Positions 1-56,894 of a DNA stretch of 64,000 nucleotides are shown here, one piece after another; position 1 is the first letter of the stretch, and the number at the start of each line of letters is the position of its first letter. The notes under the pieces were generated by a model. The model ran no database searches, was not told where the DNA came from, and saw only the letters and a list, made by a program, of their open reading frames with translations. This stretch comes from Dromiciops gliroides (taxonomy: Eukaryota; Chordata; Mammalia; Microbiotheria; Microbiotheriidae): assembly GCF_019393635.1 (NCBI RefSeq), contig NC_057861.1:75709327-75773326 (forward strand), in the 5' to 3' direction. The position numbers and the translations under genes were made by a program.

Positions 1-129
1 AGGGGTGGACAAGTAAGTAAGAGGAAAGGAAATGGAGACAAAGAATGAGCTTGTTCAAGAAAGTTGACTGTGAAGTGAAAAGAGATATATGGAACAGCTT
101 GAAAGGATGGGAAGGTCAAGTGAGAAATC

Positions 130-277
130 TTTTTTTTTTTTTGGTGAGGCAATTGGGGTTAAGTGACTTGCCCAGGGTCACACAGCTAGTAAGTGTCAAG
201 TGTCTGAGGTCGGATTTGAACTCAGGTCCTCCTGAATCCAGGGCCGGTGCTCTATCTACTGTGCCACCTAGCTGCCC
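130..277 (-). mobile_element. Marsupial tRNA-derived SINE
   Basis: An inverted copy of the ~150-bp family, ending at GGGCAGCTAGGTGGCACAG with a T-run at the low-coordinate end. Its GAGGCAATTGGGGTT end is that of the 'CAATTGCCTCACC' subfamily. Confidence 0.9.
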
Positions 278-307
278 TGGAATCTTTTTTTAAGAATGGG
301 AAATCGT

Positions 308-472
308 GGGGCAGCTAGGTGGCGCAGTGGATAAAGCACCGGCCCTGGATTCGGGAGGACCTGAGTTCAAATCCGGCCTTAGACACTTGACACTTACTAG
401 CTGTGTGACCCTGGGCAAGTCACTTAACCCCCACTGCCTTGCAAAAAATAAATATTACAACAACAAAAAAAA
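308..472 (+). mobile_element. Marsupial tRNA-derived SINE
   Basis: A forward copy beginning GGGGCAGCTAGGTGGCGCAG, with box-B-like GAGTTCAAATCC and a degraded A-tail. It faces the copy at 130-277 tail outward. Confidence 0.9.
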
Positions 473-2394
473 AGTGGGAAATCATGGACATGTTTGTAGG
501 CAGCAGGGAAGGAGACAGTAGATGGGGAGAGATTGAATATTAAAGAGAAGGTTAAGATTTCAGAGAGGAAGGGATCGAGAACACAACTAGAGGGTTGGCC
601 TAGGCAAGCAGGGCTGGAGTAAAGGAGAGAAAGAATGGGGAATGATGCCAAAGGGTTTTAGGATGAAGAGGAGGCTCAAATTGAATAATTTCTAGTTTCT
701 AAATGATGTAAAAATTAAGGTCCTCTTCTGAAAAGGAAAGGGAAATGAAGGAGGGGATGAGATAGAAGACTTGAGAAAAACAGACTTGGAATACCCACTG
801 TGGGTAATGTGACAGTCATCAGAAAAGAATAAAAGGATTGGCTAGGAGGAGGTGAGGCAATAAGGAGAGATGGAATAAAAGGTTATGGTGAAATCCAGAA
901 ACTTAAGATTTCTTACTATCTGAGTGTCACACTTGTGGGAGACAGTAAAGGTATAATCATGGGAATTGAGAAGATCGATGAATTGGAAGGCCAAGGCCAT
1001 GGGGATCAAGAGATTATCAACAAATAAGCTGCAATTCCTTGGCACAGGAACAGGAATTAGTGTGGAAAGAAGACTGTAAGCCAGGTACCAAACTCCTTGA
1101 GAAAAGAGAATGACCTGGAAGTTAGTAGAGATCTGCCAAGAGGATCTACATCAGAGAATATAAATGGAGACAGTGAAGAGCAAAGAAGGCAAGGCTTCTC
1201 AGTGATGGCAGCAGAGGGAGGGTGATCCGTAAAGTCTTCAAATCTAGGTGACATGTCTTCCCAACGGTGTAGTCCTGCACAAGGCCTCAAACATTGAAGG
1301 AATTCAGTAAAAACGAGTTGAATTACTTTCAATAGAAGGGAACAACCCAACCACGCAGAATGGGTGCACAAGTAGACACTATGGTGGCAGGTACTCAATT
1401 CAACACGGATGCTCTGGACTAGGCATGGAGAAGAAACAGAGCCCCACGCAAGAAACATTCCTTCTAAGGAGGAAGTCAAGGTCCACCGGAGCCTGATGGT
1501 AGGAAGGTGAAGACACAGTCCTCCCACTTTTATGGGGAGATAAAGTCCCACCTCTGGGAATCCCCTCAAAGGTCTGAAAGGGGAGACATAGTCTCTGCCT
1601 TCTGGCTGCTCCAATCCTCGGCAGAAGGGAAAAGGGAAAAGAAATCCCTGTCCTTGGTGAGGGCAACTTGGGCAGGACTTTGGAGAAGCTCAGAGTTCAG
1701 GAATTGAGGGGCTAGCTAAAGCAAGGCTATCACAGAATATAAATATGGAAGGAGGTGTAAAAATCATCTAGTCTAACTCCCTCATTTTATGGCTAAGGAT
1801 AAAGGTCCAGAAGCACTGACGTGAACAAAGAGATGACTGTTGCCAGGAAGGGCTTTAAAACAAGGAAAACATTAATGGAAGTCAAAGACCTGTGTCTCTG
1901 ATGATTGTTCTGCCACCTCCAGATTCAAAGGGTTAAGTGGTGGGCTCAATGAAAAACACCAGATAGCACTAGTGCATGTGAAGGCAGAGCAGAGCCACCT
2001 TAGGGGAGCACACGAAGGCTACAACCAGGAAACCCAGGGAACAGCAGCCACAGGCAATAAGGGGAGGAAATGGAATCTCTAAGAATAGTTCAAGACAGGA
2101 AAAGATCCACATAGAACAGCAGCAACAAAATAAAGAGGAAGCCCCCCTCCCTGGGGTGCCTCATCACCAGATTTCCCCTGACACTTCTAACCATGTCCTC
2201 CATCTATATCCCACTACTCCTATGCCTCCCTCCCTTTATTGCCTTCATTCCTTGTGAGGGAATAACTGTTTCTTCATTTTATAAAATCTGAGATGGGCAA
2301 ATGAGACAGAAGGACCCCTGGCTTTTTAAAAAACTTATTAATGCATAAAAGTAGATAGCCTATTGGATAACAATAAGAATTGTAAAATATCTTG

Positions 2395-3200
2395 GCAGAC
2401 TAGAACAAGCTAATAAGATGTGTTAGGGACAAATGTAAAATCTTGCGCTAGAAAAAAAATCAACTGCCCTATGATATGGGGAAAGTGTGGCCTGCAAGCT
2501 TAATCTGAGGCAGCTAGATGGCACAGTACATGAAGTCAGGAAGACCTGAGTTCAAATTTGGCCTCAGACACTAGCTGTATGACCCTGAGCAAGACACTTG
2601 ACTCTCTCTGCCTCAGTTTCCTCATCTGTAAAATGAGCTGAAGAAGGCAATGGCAAACCACTCTAGTATTTTTGCCAAGAAAATCCCAAATGGGGTCAGA
2701 GTTGGACACAACTGAAATGACTGAACAACAACAAAAGCTTAATCTGAGCCAACAGTGATATGGCAACCAAAAATAAGAACAAGATCTTAGGCTGCATTAA
2801 TAACAACGTATTGTTTCAGAAGAGGGAGGGAAGAGAGTGAGTCTTGCTGTCTTCTGCAATCTGGTCAGATGTCTCCTGGATTATTGGGGTCAGTTCTAGC
2901 TCATGCATTTTTGGAAGGATACTGAAGAACTGGTGAGTATTTAGGGGAGGGTGGCCAAAATTGTTAGGGATTCAGAATCATGCCATATGAAGAAGGAACT
3001 GGAGATATTTAGCCTGGCAGAAGACAAGGACTTAGGTGAGAGCATAATCACTTCAAGTCAAGAGCTATCACAAGGGAGAGAAGTGCTTTTTTACCTTTGC
3101 CTACAGGGTAGAACAAGGAATAATTGGAAGCTGCAGAGAGGCGAATTTCAGCTCAACATAAAGAAAAACTGTTGTAAAATAAAATAGGTTGCCTAGGGAG
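2395..3200 (+). mobile_element. CR1/L3-type LINE 3' remnant
   Basis: It has the hallmark order of this family: ...CTTAGGCTGCATTAA..., a GAAC...CTGGAGATATTTAGCCTGG stretch, then AAAAACTGTTGTAAAAT and GTTGCCTAGGGAGG. It is split by the MAR1-like SINE at 2507-2736. Confidence 0.7.
2507..2736 (+). mobile_element. MAR1-like CORE-SINE
   Basis: This longer SINE shares the tRNA-like head but continues through CCTCAGTTTCCTCATCTGTA and GCCAAGAAAATCCCAAATGG, ending in ACAACTGAA...AACAACAA. It splits a CR1/L3 remnant. Confidence 0.8.
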
Positions 3201-3432
3201 GCAGGCACTGGAGAGGTTGGAGAGGATGCATGACCCCTTGGAGGGGATGTTGTCTAAGATCTGGGCTGGACTCGAAAATCCAGGTTCCTTGTGGATCTGA
3301 AGTTTGGATCCTGTGTCTTAGGCCTTCAGGCCCCTGAAATTCCCCAGGGCTGAGTCTCAAGCAAAAAGAGAATACCCAGAGCAGCAACAACAAGGTCCTC
3401 CAATGCCTTTCTCACCATAAGACCTCTTTTAG

Positions 3433-3610
3433 GAGAGTCAGTGTGGTTTAGTGGGAAAAGTGCTGTGCTTAAGCATCATTAGACCTGGGCTTGGTTACGG
3501 GCTCTTGCAATTTACTTGTTATGTGACCTTGGGCAAGTCACTTATCCTTTCCGAAGCCTCAGTTCCTCCAGCTATAAAATGGGAAGAATAGTTCTACTAA
3601 CGTCTACCTC
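3433..3610 (+). mobile_element. MIR SINE
   Basis: MIR-type order: head, then GTGACCTTGGGCAAGTCACT, then GCCTCAGTTCCTCC, then AAATGGG. Confidence 0.75.
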
Positions 3611-4078
3611 ATGTTTGCTCTAAGAAAACCCCTTTTAAACCCTAAAGTGTTTAGGGTTTCTCTCACTCTTGTTGCTCTGGGCTCTCCAGGAGAAGACACA
3701 GGGATGGGTAGTGTGGACCAGGCAGCAGGGGACACACAGACAAACATTTACGAAGCAATCACCCCATATACCCCAGAGCAGAAAGTTTTGGAAAAGTGTG
3801 GGGTTAGGAGAGACAGGAGGACATGGAGTAGGGGCAGCTGGGAGATCCATCTTGGTTTACTCATCCAAGAAGATGCTCCAACATCCCCTTCTAGCCCTTC
3901 TTTTTCCTCCTCTATCCTAGTCTGACCAAAGTCTCCTGGCTCTGCATCTGGTCTGATGGCTGCTACCAACATATCTGGTCACCCTGGTAGCTTTTGGTCT
4001 TGAATGAAGCATAGAAACCCTTTCTAGCCCCAAAGACATTTTAACCCTCCCCGCAACCCCAGCACTCCCCCTTCACAC

Positions 4079-12639
<8,561 letters not shown>

Positions 12640-13264
12640 AGTCTGCGGGGAGAGCCAGGAACTCAGGACCAGAGCCGAGGCTGCTGCGGACAGCTAGGGG
12701 AAGGGGCTCCCGGGAGGGGCGGGGCGGGGCGACGTCTCCGAGGGGGGCTCCCCTGGAAGGCGGGGCGGGACGGGGGCGTCTCCTCACCGGCCCGCTCCGC
12801 TCAGCGCAGCGAGGCCCGGGAAATGGGTGGGGAGAGGCCTGGGGCGGGGGGCGGGGGGCGCGGCCCCGGCTGGGCGCTCAGGCGCTGAGGCTCCGCTCCC
12901 ACATCCCGCCTCCTCTCGGCTCCGCGTTACTTTCGGACCCCCGACGACTTCTAGATCTCGGTCTGGGTCTGGGTCTGGGCTCCGACTCCAGCCGTCCGTC
13001 CGGGCGTCCCTCCGTCCGTCCTCACCGCCGCCGCCGCCGCCGGAACCGCCACCGGCCGCCCAACCGCCTGCTTGCCGCGCCGCCTGCCGGGAAGGCGAGT
13101 CCCTCCCCCGCCGCCCGAGTCCCAGACCCAGTGGAGGACTGCGGTTCCCAGAAGACCCCGCGGCCTCGCCTACACTGTTGGCCCCTCCAGGGACCCATAC
13201 CCCACCCCACGCCCACTCTCCTGTCGGGTCCCCTAAAGCCCTTCCCACTCCCTTTCCCCATCTT

Positions 13265-13285
13265 GCATGCAGGGAATTGTAGTCT
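13265..13285 (-). promoter_or_regulatory. ZNF143-like site, SCRIB promoter, copy 1
   Basis: The minus strand reads GACTACAATTCCCTGCATGC, close to the ZNF143/Staf consensus (ACTACAATTCCCAGCATGC). This motif is common in mammalian CpG-island promoters. Confidence 0.65.
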
Positions 13286-13330
13286 AAGGCTTTCCAGCCA
13301 ATCCAAGGAGAGCGACGGCCAGAACGCCGA

Positions 13331-13350
13331 GCATTATGGGAACTATAGTT
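13331..13350 (-). promoter_or_regulatory. ZNF143-like site, SCRIB promoter, copy 2
   Basis: The minus strand reads AACTATAGTTCCCATAATGC, a second ZNF143-type match 65 bp upstream of the first and in the same orientation. Confidence 0.55.
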
Positions 13351-13514
13351 CCTGATGGACAAGGGCCGTCTTAGGGGTAGGTTGCTGTGGTGCTCTCGTC
13401 ACTAGTATTCTGATCCTTTTTTTACACCCTAAAGTTGAGGTGGAAGGCATACCAACGACAACAAAACTATTTTTTAAAAGCAGCTGTATTAAGAAAAAGA
13501 TGAAACTCAAATTG

Positions 13515-13675
13515 TTGCCTCTCGTTCTCGAAGAGGACCATGACATCCGTGTGATGTCATGACTTGCACTGAATTGGATTTGTGAGGCAGGGCTGTACAA
13601 GGTCACCAGCCTTACTCTTTCCTCCAGAACCATCTGGGTCCAATGGCAAGAGATCAGGACTAGAGACTACCCGGA
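13515..13675. repeat. Probable marsupial dispersed repeat
   Basis: GAAGAGGACCATGACATCCG, GACTTGCACTGAATTGGATT, TGTACAAGGTCACCAGCC and CCATCTGGGTCCAATGGCAA. I recognise this as a recurrent sequence in marsupial DNA, but only one copy is in this window. Confidence 0.45.
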
Positions 13676-14188
13676 TGTTCTTTTTAAAGATGGTGGTCTT
13701 TCCAAACAGTTCCTAATGTATTTATTTTTCACTGGTTTGTCAACAAATCATTTCAAATTAGATTGATGTTCCTTTTAGTTAGACTCTTGTAGGTCTGCTG
13801 TAGCTATCTTATCCATACGTTCATTTAGCCCAGCTCTCCTGTTACTTTTGTGGATAAGAGAACCACGGACTAGATGGAATGATGGCTACACTATAGAGTT
13901 CTAACAGTGGAAGAGTTAAGTGGTTTCCTAAATAGTGGAATACTAAGAGAGAAGGATGGGTTCTCCGAGGTCATGTAGTCCAGCACCCTCACGATGAGGA
14001 AATAATTTGCCCAAAATCACATTGACAGCATGTGGCAGCCCTAGATTTTGAACATGTCCAAATCCAGGGCTCTTTCCCCTGTACTTTAGAAATTAAAGTT
14101 AAAAGGGATAACTAATGCACTGGATGATTAGTAAGAACCCAAAACACGTACTGGTACTTTGAGCTTAATTGTAAGAGGCAGTACATCT

Positions 14189-14357
14189 GGGGGCAGCTAG
14201 GTGGCGCAGTGGATAAAGCACCGGCCCTGGAATCAGGAGGACCTGAGTTCAAGTTTGACCTCAGACACTTGACACTTACTAGCTGTGTGACCCTGGGCAA
14301 GTCACTTAACCCTCATTGCCCTGCCCAAAAAAAAAAAAAAAAAAAAAAAAAAAAGAA
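14189..14357 (+). mobile_element. Marsupial tRNA-derived SINE with intact target-site duplication
   Basis: A forward copy with a pure A-tail of about 29 bases. GCAGTACATCT flanks it at 14178-14188 and 14358-14368. Confidence 0.93.
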
Positions 14358-14394
14358 GCAGTACATCTAAAAAAGGCCCACAGGTTTTAGGGGA

Positions 14395-14800
14395 CCGTAA
14401 ACTCAAACTGAATCAACAGTGTGCTCTGGCACCAAAAGAATCCCTAACAATCTTAGGCTGCATATAGACAGGAGACAGGGTCTCTTAAGTGGTGGGGATA
14501 AATTGTATTGTACTATATGCTTTGGTCAGACTACATCTGAAATAATTCTCAGTTCCAGGTGCATGTTAAAAAGCCACTCATAAGCTGGAGAATGTCTAGA
14601 GGACAAGAAAAATGGTGAAGGATCTGGGGAATTGAACACTTGAAAAGATGACTTTGGGGAGGGGAGAGGAAGCAGAGCATGGGTTCTCTTACAAGGAGTG
14701 TTTAAGCAAAGGGCGAATTACTTCTTGGGATACACAGCAGAGGGGAGTCTTTGCAGAAAGAACATTCTTTGCAGAGTTGAAAAGATACTTTACAAGGTCA
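14395..14800 (+). mobile_element. CR1/L3-type LINE 3' remnant
   Basis: It shares with 2740-3060 the run CAACAGTGTG...AATCTTAGGCTGCAT and GGTCAGACTACATCTG, in the same order. Confidence 0.68.
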
Positions 14801-15267
14801 TCTTGTGCCTCAACAGGAATTTTTGCCTTGATATGTGGTCATCTAACCCATTTGAAGACTTCTAATAATGATAATTATTTAGCACATTTTTCTTTCTTTG
14901 GCTACATTCCTGTTTAACCTCAATTCTCTAATGACTGAGATTTTCATTAACTGAGTATTTCCTTCTATAATGCAGATCTCACTCCATCCATGTGCTCTTA
15001 AATTTACCACAGGTGATCCATCCAATGTGCTAAGTGCCTTCCTTAAGTTCTCCTCACATTTGGAGGAAGCCAAAAGAACATGTGAGCTGTCCCTTAGGTT
15101 TGTCTTTCATTCTTGCTATATGACCAGCCCATCTTTTTCTTTACAGTGTGTACATTTTTCTGACAGCATCTGCTTTATATCTGGAAAAACTATGGTAGAA
15201 AGGGTGACAGGTTGGTGAGGAGAGAAATGGTTTCCAAAGGAAACACAAAGTTAAAAAATGTAGTGCA

Positions 15268-15417
15268 GGGGGTGGCTAGGTGGTGCAGTGGATAAAGCAC
15301 CGGCCATGGATTCAGGAGTACCTGAGTTCAAATCCAGCCTCAGACACTTGACACTTACTAGCTGTGTGACCCCGGGCAAGTCACTTAACCCCCACTGCCC
15401 TGCAAAAAACTAAAAAA
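15268..15417 (+). mobile_element. Marsupial tRNA-derived SINE
   Basis: A forward copy. Flanks AAAAATGTAGTGCA and AAAAATGTAATGCA are a near-perfect target-site duplication. Confidence 0.9.
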
Positions 15418-16199
15418 TAAAAATGTAATGCAACATCACAAGATGTCACATAAAAAGTTTTATGTACTTCTTATTTCAATTAAACTGTAGTCTCCGGCAC
15501 TTAAACTGGCAATTAGATCCTTAGCAAATCTTCTAAGTGAATAAATAGAATTATATGACAAGGCTTCTTTAAAGCCAATTGGCATTTGCTCCCAACATAA
15601 GGCTATTGTGAAATGATGGTCAAGGCAACATTTTTCTGGGTATGCCTACACATTTAATCCTTGAGCCCCTAGGAGTATGTATGCCCTTTTCATAGCAGAC
15701 ACTCACAAATTACTTGTAGACTCAATTCAAAAGTTTAGGTCAACCCTAAGTAGAACCATATTTTGAGGCTCATTCGAGGATCTAAAACAATGTTTCTGCC
15801 CTCAAGCCAGTCAGTCAGTGATTGAAGAAAAAGCCATCCACAAGGGATGAAGCTATCCCATGGCAGAAGGAGGTCTCTGGTGAAGGGTCTGTCTGACAGC
15901 TGGAAAGTAAAAGAAGGTGAGGAAATGGAGCAGGAAAGAGAGCTGAAGCTAGAAAAGGAGGAAAGGAAGGGTGAAGGCAGAGAGACAGCAGCTCTTGGGG
16001 GGGGAGGAATGTGTCCACTTCTTAAGCTGCTCTAGGCAGGCTTTTTAGGCTGCACTTTTCTCATCCTACCTATCTACAAATCTTCCTTTTCACTGACCTA
16101 GATAAGGCAAGGTGGTCCTTTACTGTAAGTAATAATAGCCAACGAGTTGCCCCTCCTCTGGAGACAAGTCATCAACATCCTCCCCTCCTTTTCTACTCC

Positions 16200-16575
16200 T
16201 GTCCTGCTTTTATCCCTAAGAATGCTGCTTCCAACCCCAGTAACCAAATCTCACCCTGACTTCACATGACCTAAATGCTCTCCATCTGTAAAGCCTTCCT
16301 TGAAATGCAATGACCTGAACTGTTGCCCCCTTAAGATTTTGAAGTATGACCCTCATGCTTTTATTTAAACTAGGCAGGACTGGTAGGGCTGGGTGCAGTC
16401 TCAAAGGGACAGTCCCTTATCTTTCTGCAGAAAACAGAGGGTAGAGATACTATTTTGCATCATTCTATTTCGTTGTGTGTGCATTATTTACCCAGCTATC
16501 GAGTCCTTGAGGGGAAGACCATTTCTTCTCCCGTCTTCCCCCCCCCCAGCACAGAGCAAACACTTGAACTGGGGA
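16200..16575 (+). mobile_element. L2 LINE 3' end
   Basis: AAAGCCTTCCTTGAAAT, then GAGTCCTTGAGGGGAAGACC and CCCCAGCACAGAGC match the order of the L2 3' end. Confidence 0.5.
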
Positions 16576-16739
16576 AAAAAAAAAAAATGACACAGAAGGT
16601 GAGGCTAGACGGCCCCTCAAAGCACCACAAGGGCCAGAAAGCTCTTGCCAAAGCCTAGGAGGAGGCCCTGGAAGATAGAAGTCCATGGAGAGTTGGGGAG
16701 AGCCGGCAAGCATATGATCTCACACACGGTGTGTACAGG

Positions 16740-16891
16740 GGGCCAGCAGCATCCGTACTTTTATCCAAACTACACAAAAAGGCCAGGCAGGGGCTGAATT
16801 CCGCCCCATATATCTTTCTACACAAACTGGAGGGGAGAAGACAAGAGGAAACTTCAAGTCTGTGAGAGGTTAGGGAGGAGCAGGGCCGAGG
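16740..16891 (-). other. PUF60: PUF60 3' UTR and polyadenylation signal
   Basis: A short 3' UTR follows the stop. No AATAAA is present; the best signal is GATAAA/ATAAAA at 16759-16765, followed by a GU-rich stretch near 16705-16735. Cleavage near 16740 is inferred. Confidence 0.55.
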
Positions 16892-54630
<37,739 letters not shown>

Positions 54631-54685
54631 CTTGCGTCCGCCGCGGCCACCGCGCGCGCCTCACTCTTCCCACTACTCTGCTCAC

Positions 54686-54695
54686 TCTCGCGAGA
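54686..54695. promoter_or_regulatory. TCTCGCGAGA core promoter palindrome
   Basis: A perfect 10-bp TCTCGCGAGA, a known orientation-free promoter element of CpG-island housekeeping genes, sits 56-65 bp upstream of the PUF60 ATG. Confidence 0.8.
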
Positions 54696-55027
54696 GCTCC
54701 TCCCAGCAGACGTAACGGAAGGTGAAACTGGTGGAAAAATCGCGAGAGGTCCTTGGCTCCGCCTTGGAAAGGGAGAAGAGGGAATAACCAAGAATCCACT
54801 TCCGGCTGGAGACTAACTGCTAACTCCTCTGAGCAGGCGGGACAAAGAAAGACAAGCGGGAGGGAGGTGGAGTCCTGGGAGAGAGGGTGGAGCGCCTTGG
54901 GATAGAGAAGGAGTGAGAGAAAGAAAGAGAGAGCGCGCTTGCGGAACGCGGCCTGCCACGAGCTCGTCATCTCGCCCCCTTCCGGGGAGCCCGAGAAGTC
55001 CAAGCCTCCTTCCCGAGTCCCTTGCAG

Positions 55028-55100
55028 ACCTCCGATGGCGGGGAGCTCACTACCTTAGGAGGCAGCCCATTTCATTTGGGGATGGCTCTAATTCATAATT
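55028..55100 (-). mobile_element. CR1/L3-type LINE scrap at the CpG-island edge
   Basis: Inverted: GGGGAGCTCACTACCTTAGG, AGGCAGCCCATTTCATTTGG and GGCTCTAATT. Confidence 0.6.
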
Positions 55101-55194
55101 CATTTTCTAATTAATTTTCTGTCACGGTCCCCTTCTCAAAATCATGTTTTTTAAATGCCTAAATTATATATAGGATTACAAAGGACACCAATTA

Positions 55195-55430
55195 CATCAA
55201 CGGTACAGTAGATAGAGCCTTGGGTCTGAAATCAGCAAGACCCGAATTCAAATCCAGCCTCAAAAAGTTCCTGGTTTTGGTGTGATCCTGGGCAAGTCAC
55301 TTAACCTCTGCCCGCCTCTCTTTACTCATGTGTAAAAGAGATAATAGGCCTTTCCTCCAGTGTTGTGCTGATAAAATGAGTTAATATTTGTGAGGGAAAA
55401 AAACTTTGTAAATTTTAAATTGTGATAATA
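55195..55430 (+). mobile_element. MIR SINE
   Basis: It reads TCCTGGGCAAGTCACTTAAC then CTCATGTGTAAAAGAGATAA and a GTGAGG tail. Confidence 0.75.
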
Positions 55431-55644
55431 AAAGCTACCTATGGTAATTAAAACAAAACCGAATTCATGGACCCAGGGTTAAGAATCCCTACAAAATCTA
55501 ATGGTCAGAAAGTTTTTTCTCCAACAAAGGGCATAAGGCTACTGTTCATTCAGTTCATGACAGTGCTTCCTAAAAATATTTTTAAATTCACATTCATGAT
55601 TGATTTAAGATTTTTTTAAAGCTTTGCTTACACCTCTCAAGCTG

Positions 55645-55840
55645 GGTTTGAAACCAGGAAGACTTGAGTTCAAATTCAGCTTCAGACACTTAGCTGGATT
55701 TGTGACACTGGGCAAGTCACTCAACCTGTTTGACTGTTTTGTCAGCTGTAAAAAGGGGCTAACATCTCAGAGCTGCTGTGAGAATATTTGTAAAGCTCTG
55801 GGCACATAGTGAGGGCCATAGAAATGTTAGCTATTATTAT
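55645..55840 (+). mobile_element. MIR SINE
   Basis: It reads ACACTGGGCAAGTCACTCAA, then a degraded CORE and GGCACATAGTGAGGGCCATA. Confidence 0.72.
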
Positions 55841-55850
55841 GACATAGTAC

Positions 55851-55996
55851 TTTTTTTTGTTGGGGGGGCAATGAGGGTTAAGTGACTTACCCAGGGTCCC
55901 ACAGCTAGTAAGTGTCACATGTCTGAGGTTGGATTTGGACTCAGGTCCTCCTGAATCCAGGGCGGGTGCTTTTATCCACTGCACCACCTAGCTGCC
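55851..55996 (-). mobile_element. Marsupial tRNA-derived SINE
   Basis: An inverted copy directly abutting a MIR. Confidence 0.9.
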
Positions 55997-56009
55997 CCGT
56001 GACTGATTG

Positions 56010-56530
56010 ATTATTGAGCATCTATTATGTACACCAGGCCTGGTGCTGAATGAACACTTAGGATGCAAAAAGAGGCAAAAGACAATCCCTGCCTACAAGG
56101 AGTTTACAATCCTCATTAGGAAGACAACAAGGAACAACAATGTACAAACAAGCTATGTACTCTTCCGGAGAAATAGGAATTAAAAGAGGGAAGGCACTGG
56201 AATTTAAGCTTGTAGGAGGTCGGGTTTTAGTTGAACTCAAAAGGAAACCAGGCAAGTCAGTCGTCCGAGATTAGGAAGAGCATTGCAAGCATCAGAAACG
56301 GCCAGAGAACATGCCCAGAGCTGAGAGATGAAGGGTCTTGTTTGTGGAACAGCCAGGAGGTCAGTGTCACCGGATTGAAGAGAATGTGCCCAGGAGCAAA
56401 GTGTATGAAAGTTGGAAAGCGTGGACGCAGCTAGGTTATGAAGGGTCTTGAACGCCAAACAGGATTTTTACTCGATCCTAGAGATCATGGGAAGCCACTT
56501 GAGTTTATTATGTATGGGGGGGTGTAAGCC
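56010..56530 (+). repeat. Dispersed repeat family, copy C
   Basis: ATTGAGCATCTATTATGTAC, then AAGGAGTTTACAATCCTCAT, GGTCTTGTTTGTGGAACAGC, GGGTCTTGAACGCCAAACAG and GGGAAGCCACTTGAGTTTAT. Confidence 0.68.
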
Positions 56531-56559
56531 TTTAACTTTAGGAAAATCACTTTAGAGTT

Positions 56560-56700
56560 AGAGATCCTGGATTTAAATCTCACCTTGGACACAAATGGGC
56601 AAGTCATTAAATCTCCCGGGGCCTCAGTTTCCTCATCTGTAAAAGCAGAGGGTTGGAGTCAGTGACCTCTGAGGTTCCTCCCTGCTCTTGATCTATGATG
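56560..56700 (+). mobile_element. MIR SINE
   Basis: It contains GGGCAAGTCATTAAATCTCC then CCTCAGTTTCCTCATCTGTA. Confidence 0.72.
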
Positions 56701-56894
56701 CAAGGATCCCTGTTAACTCCCCCTCCCAACTTCCTATTATCTACAAATCTGATAAGTAAGGATCCCCCCCCTCTGGCATTCATCCAAGTAATTGCTAATG
56801 TAACAAGGAACCCCAAGTGAACAGAGTAGATGGTAAATTAGAAAGGCGCTCCTTAACTGGCTACCCGGAAAAGTTGGTTCCACATGTTTTCTGA

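Larger units (their letters stand above)
1..4078 (-). other. SCRIB: SCRIB intron 13 (5' portion)
   Basis: No coding exon was recognised. It holds two facing ~150-bp SINEs (130-277, 308-472), a CR1/L3 LINE remnant split by a MAR1-like SINE (2395-3200), and a MIR (3433-3610). The stretch 520-2390 has no feature I can name beyond a possible MIR3-like scrap near 1745-1860. Confidence 0.7.
12640..13360 (-). promoter_or_regulatory. SCRIB: SCRIB CpG-rich promoter and candidate non-coding first exon
   Basis: Dense CpG with a CCG trinucleotide run (13026-13042) begins 1.3 kb upstream of the SCRIB start codon. On the minus strand two good donors occur, GGCGGCG|GTGAGG (exon end 13026) and GGCCG|GTGAGG (exon end 12788). 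A pyrimidine tract near 11405-11440 lies just before the ATG exon. A spliced 5' UTR is therefore plausible but not shown. Two ZNF143-type sites and a CCAAT box (13298-13302) sit at the far edge. Confidence 0.6.
13361..16740. other. SCRIB-PUF60 intergenic spacer
   Basis: It lies between the SCRIB promoter and the PUF60 3' end. It holds an uncharacterised repeat (13515-13675), two SINEs, a CR1/L3 remnant and an L2 3' end. No gene was recognised. Confidence 0.75.

Noticed and set aside
308-472. tRNA gene
   Set aside because: The A/B-box-like head and 'LTLTSCVTLGKSLNPHC' frames occur in about twenty near-identical copies with A-tails. They are tRNA-derived SINEs, not tRNA genes, and the frames are not genes.
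1057-1614. 185-residue minus-strand open frame in SCRIB intron 13
   Set aside because: It has no similarity to SCRIB or any family I know, no coding-like composition, and lies in intronic sequence.
3748-3972. Acidic minus-strand frame (RIEEEKEGLEGDVGASSWM) as a further SCRIB exon
   Set aside because: It looks superficially like the SCRIB acidic linker, but it does not match the expected next segment and has no convincing acceptor with matching phase.
12784-13362. 192-residue minus-strand open frame over the SCRIB CpG island
   Set aside because: A long open frame is expected in very GC-rich DNA. The Gly/Arg/Pro composition is typical of non-coding CpG islands, and a facing plus-strand frame of similar length exists.
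54700-55100. Divergent gene sharing the PUF60 promoter
   Set aside because: The TCTCGCGAGA motif is often bidirectional, but no plus-strand open frame, donor or recognisable exon follows, and the next gene (NRBP2) is on the same strand with its 3' end facing this side.
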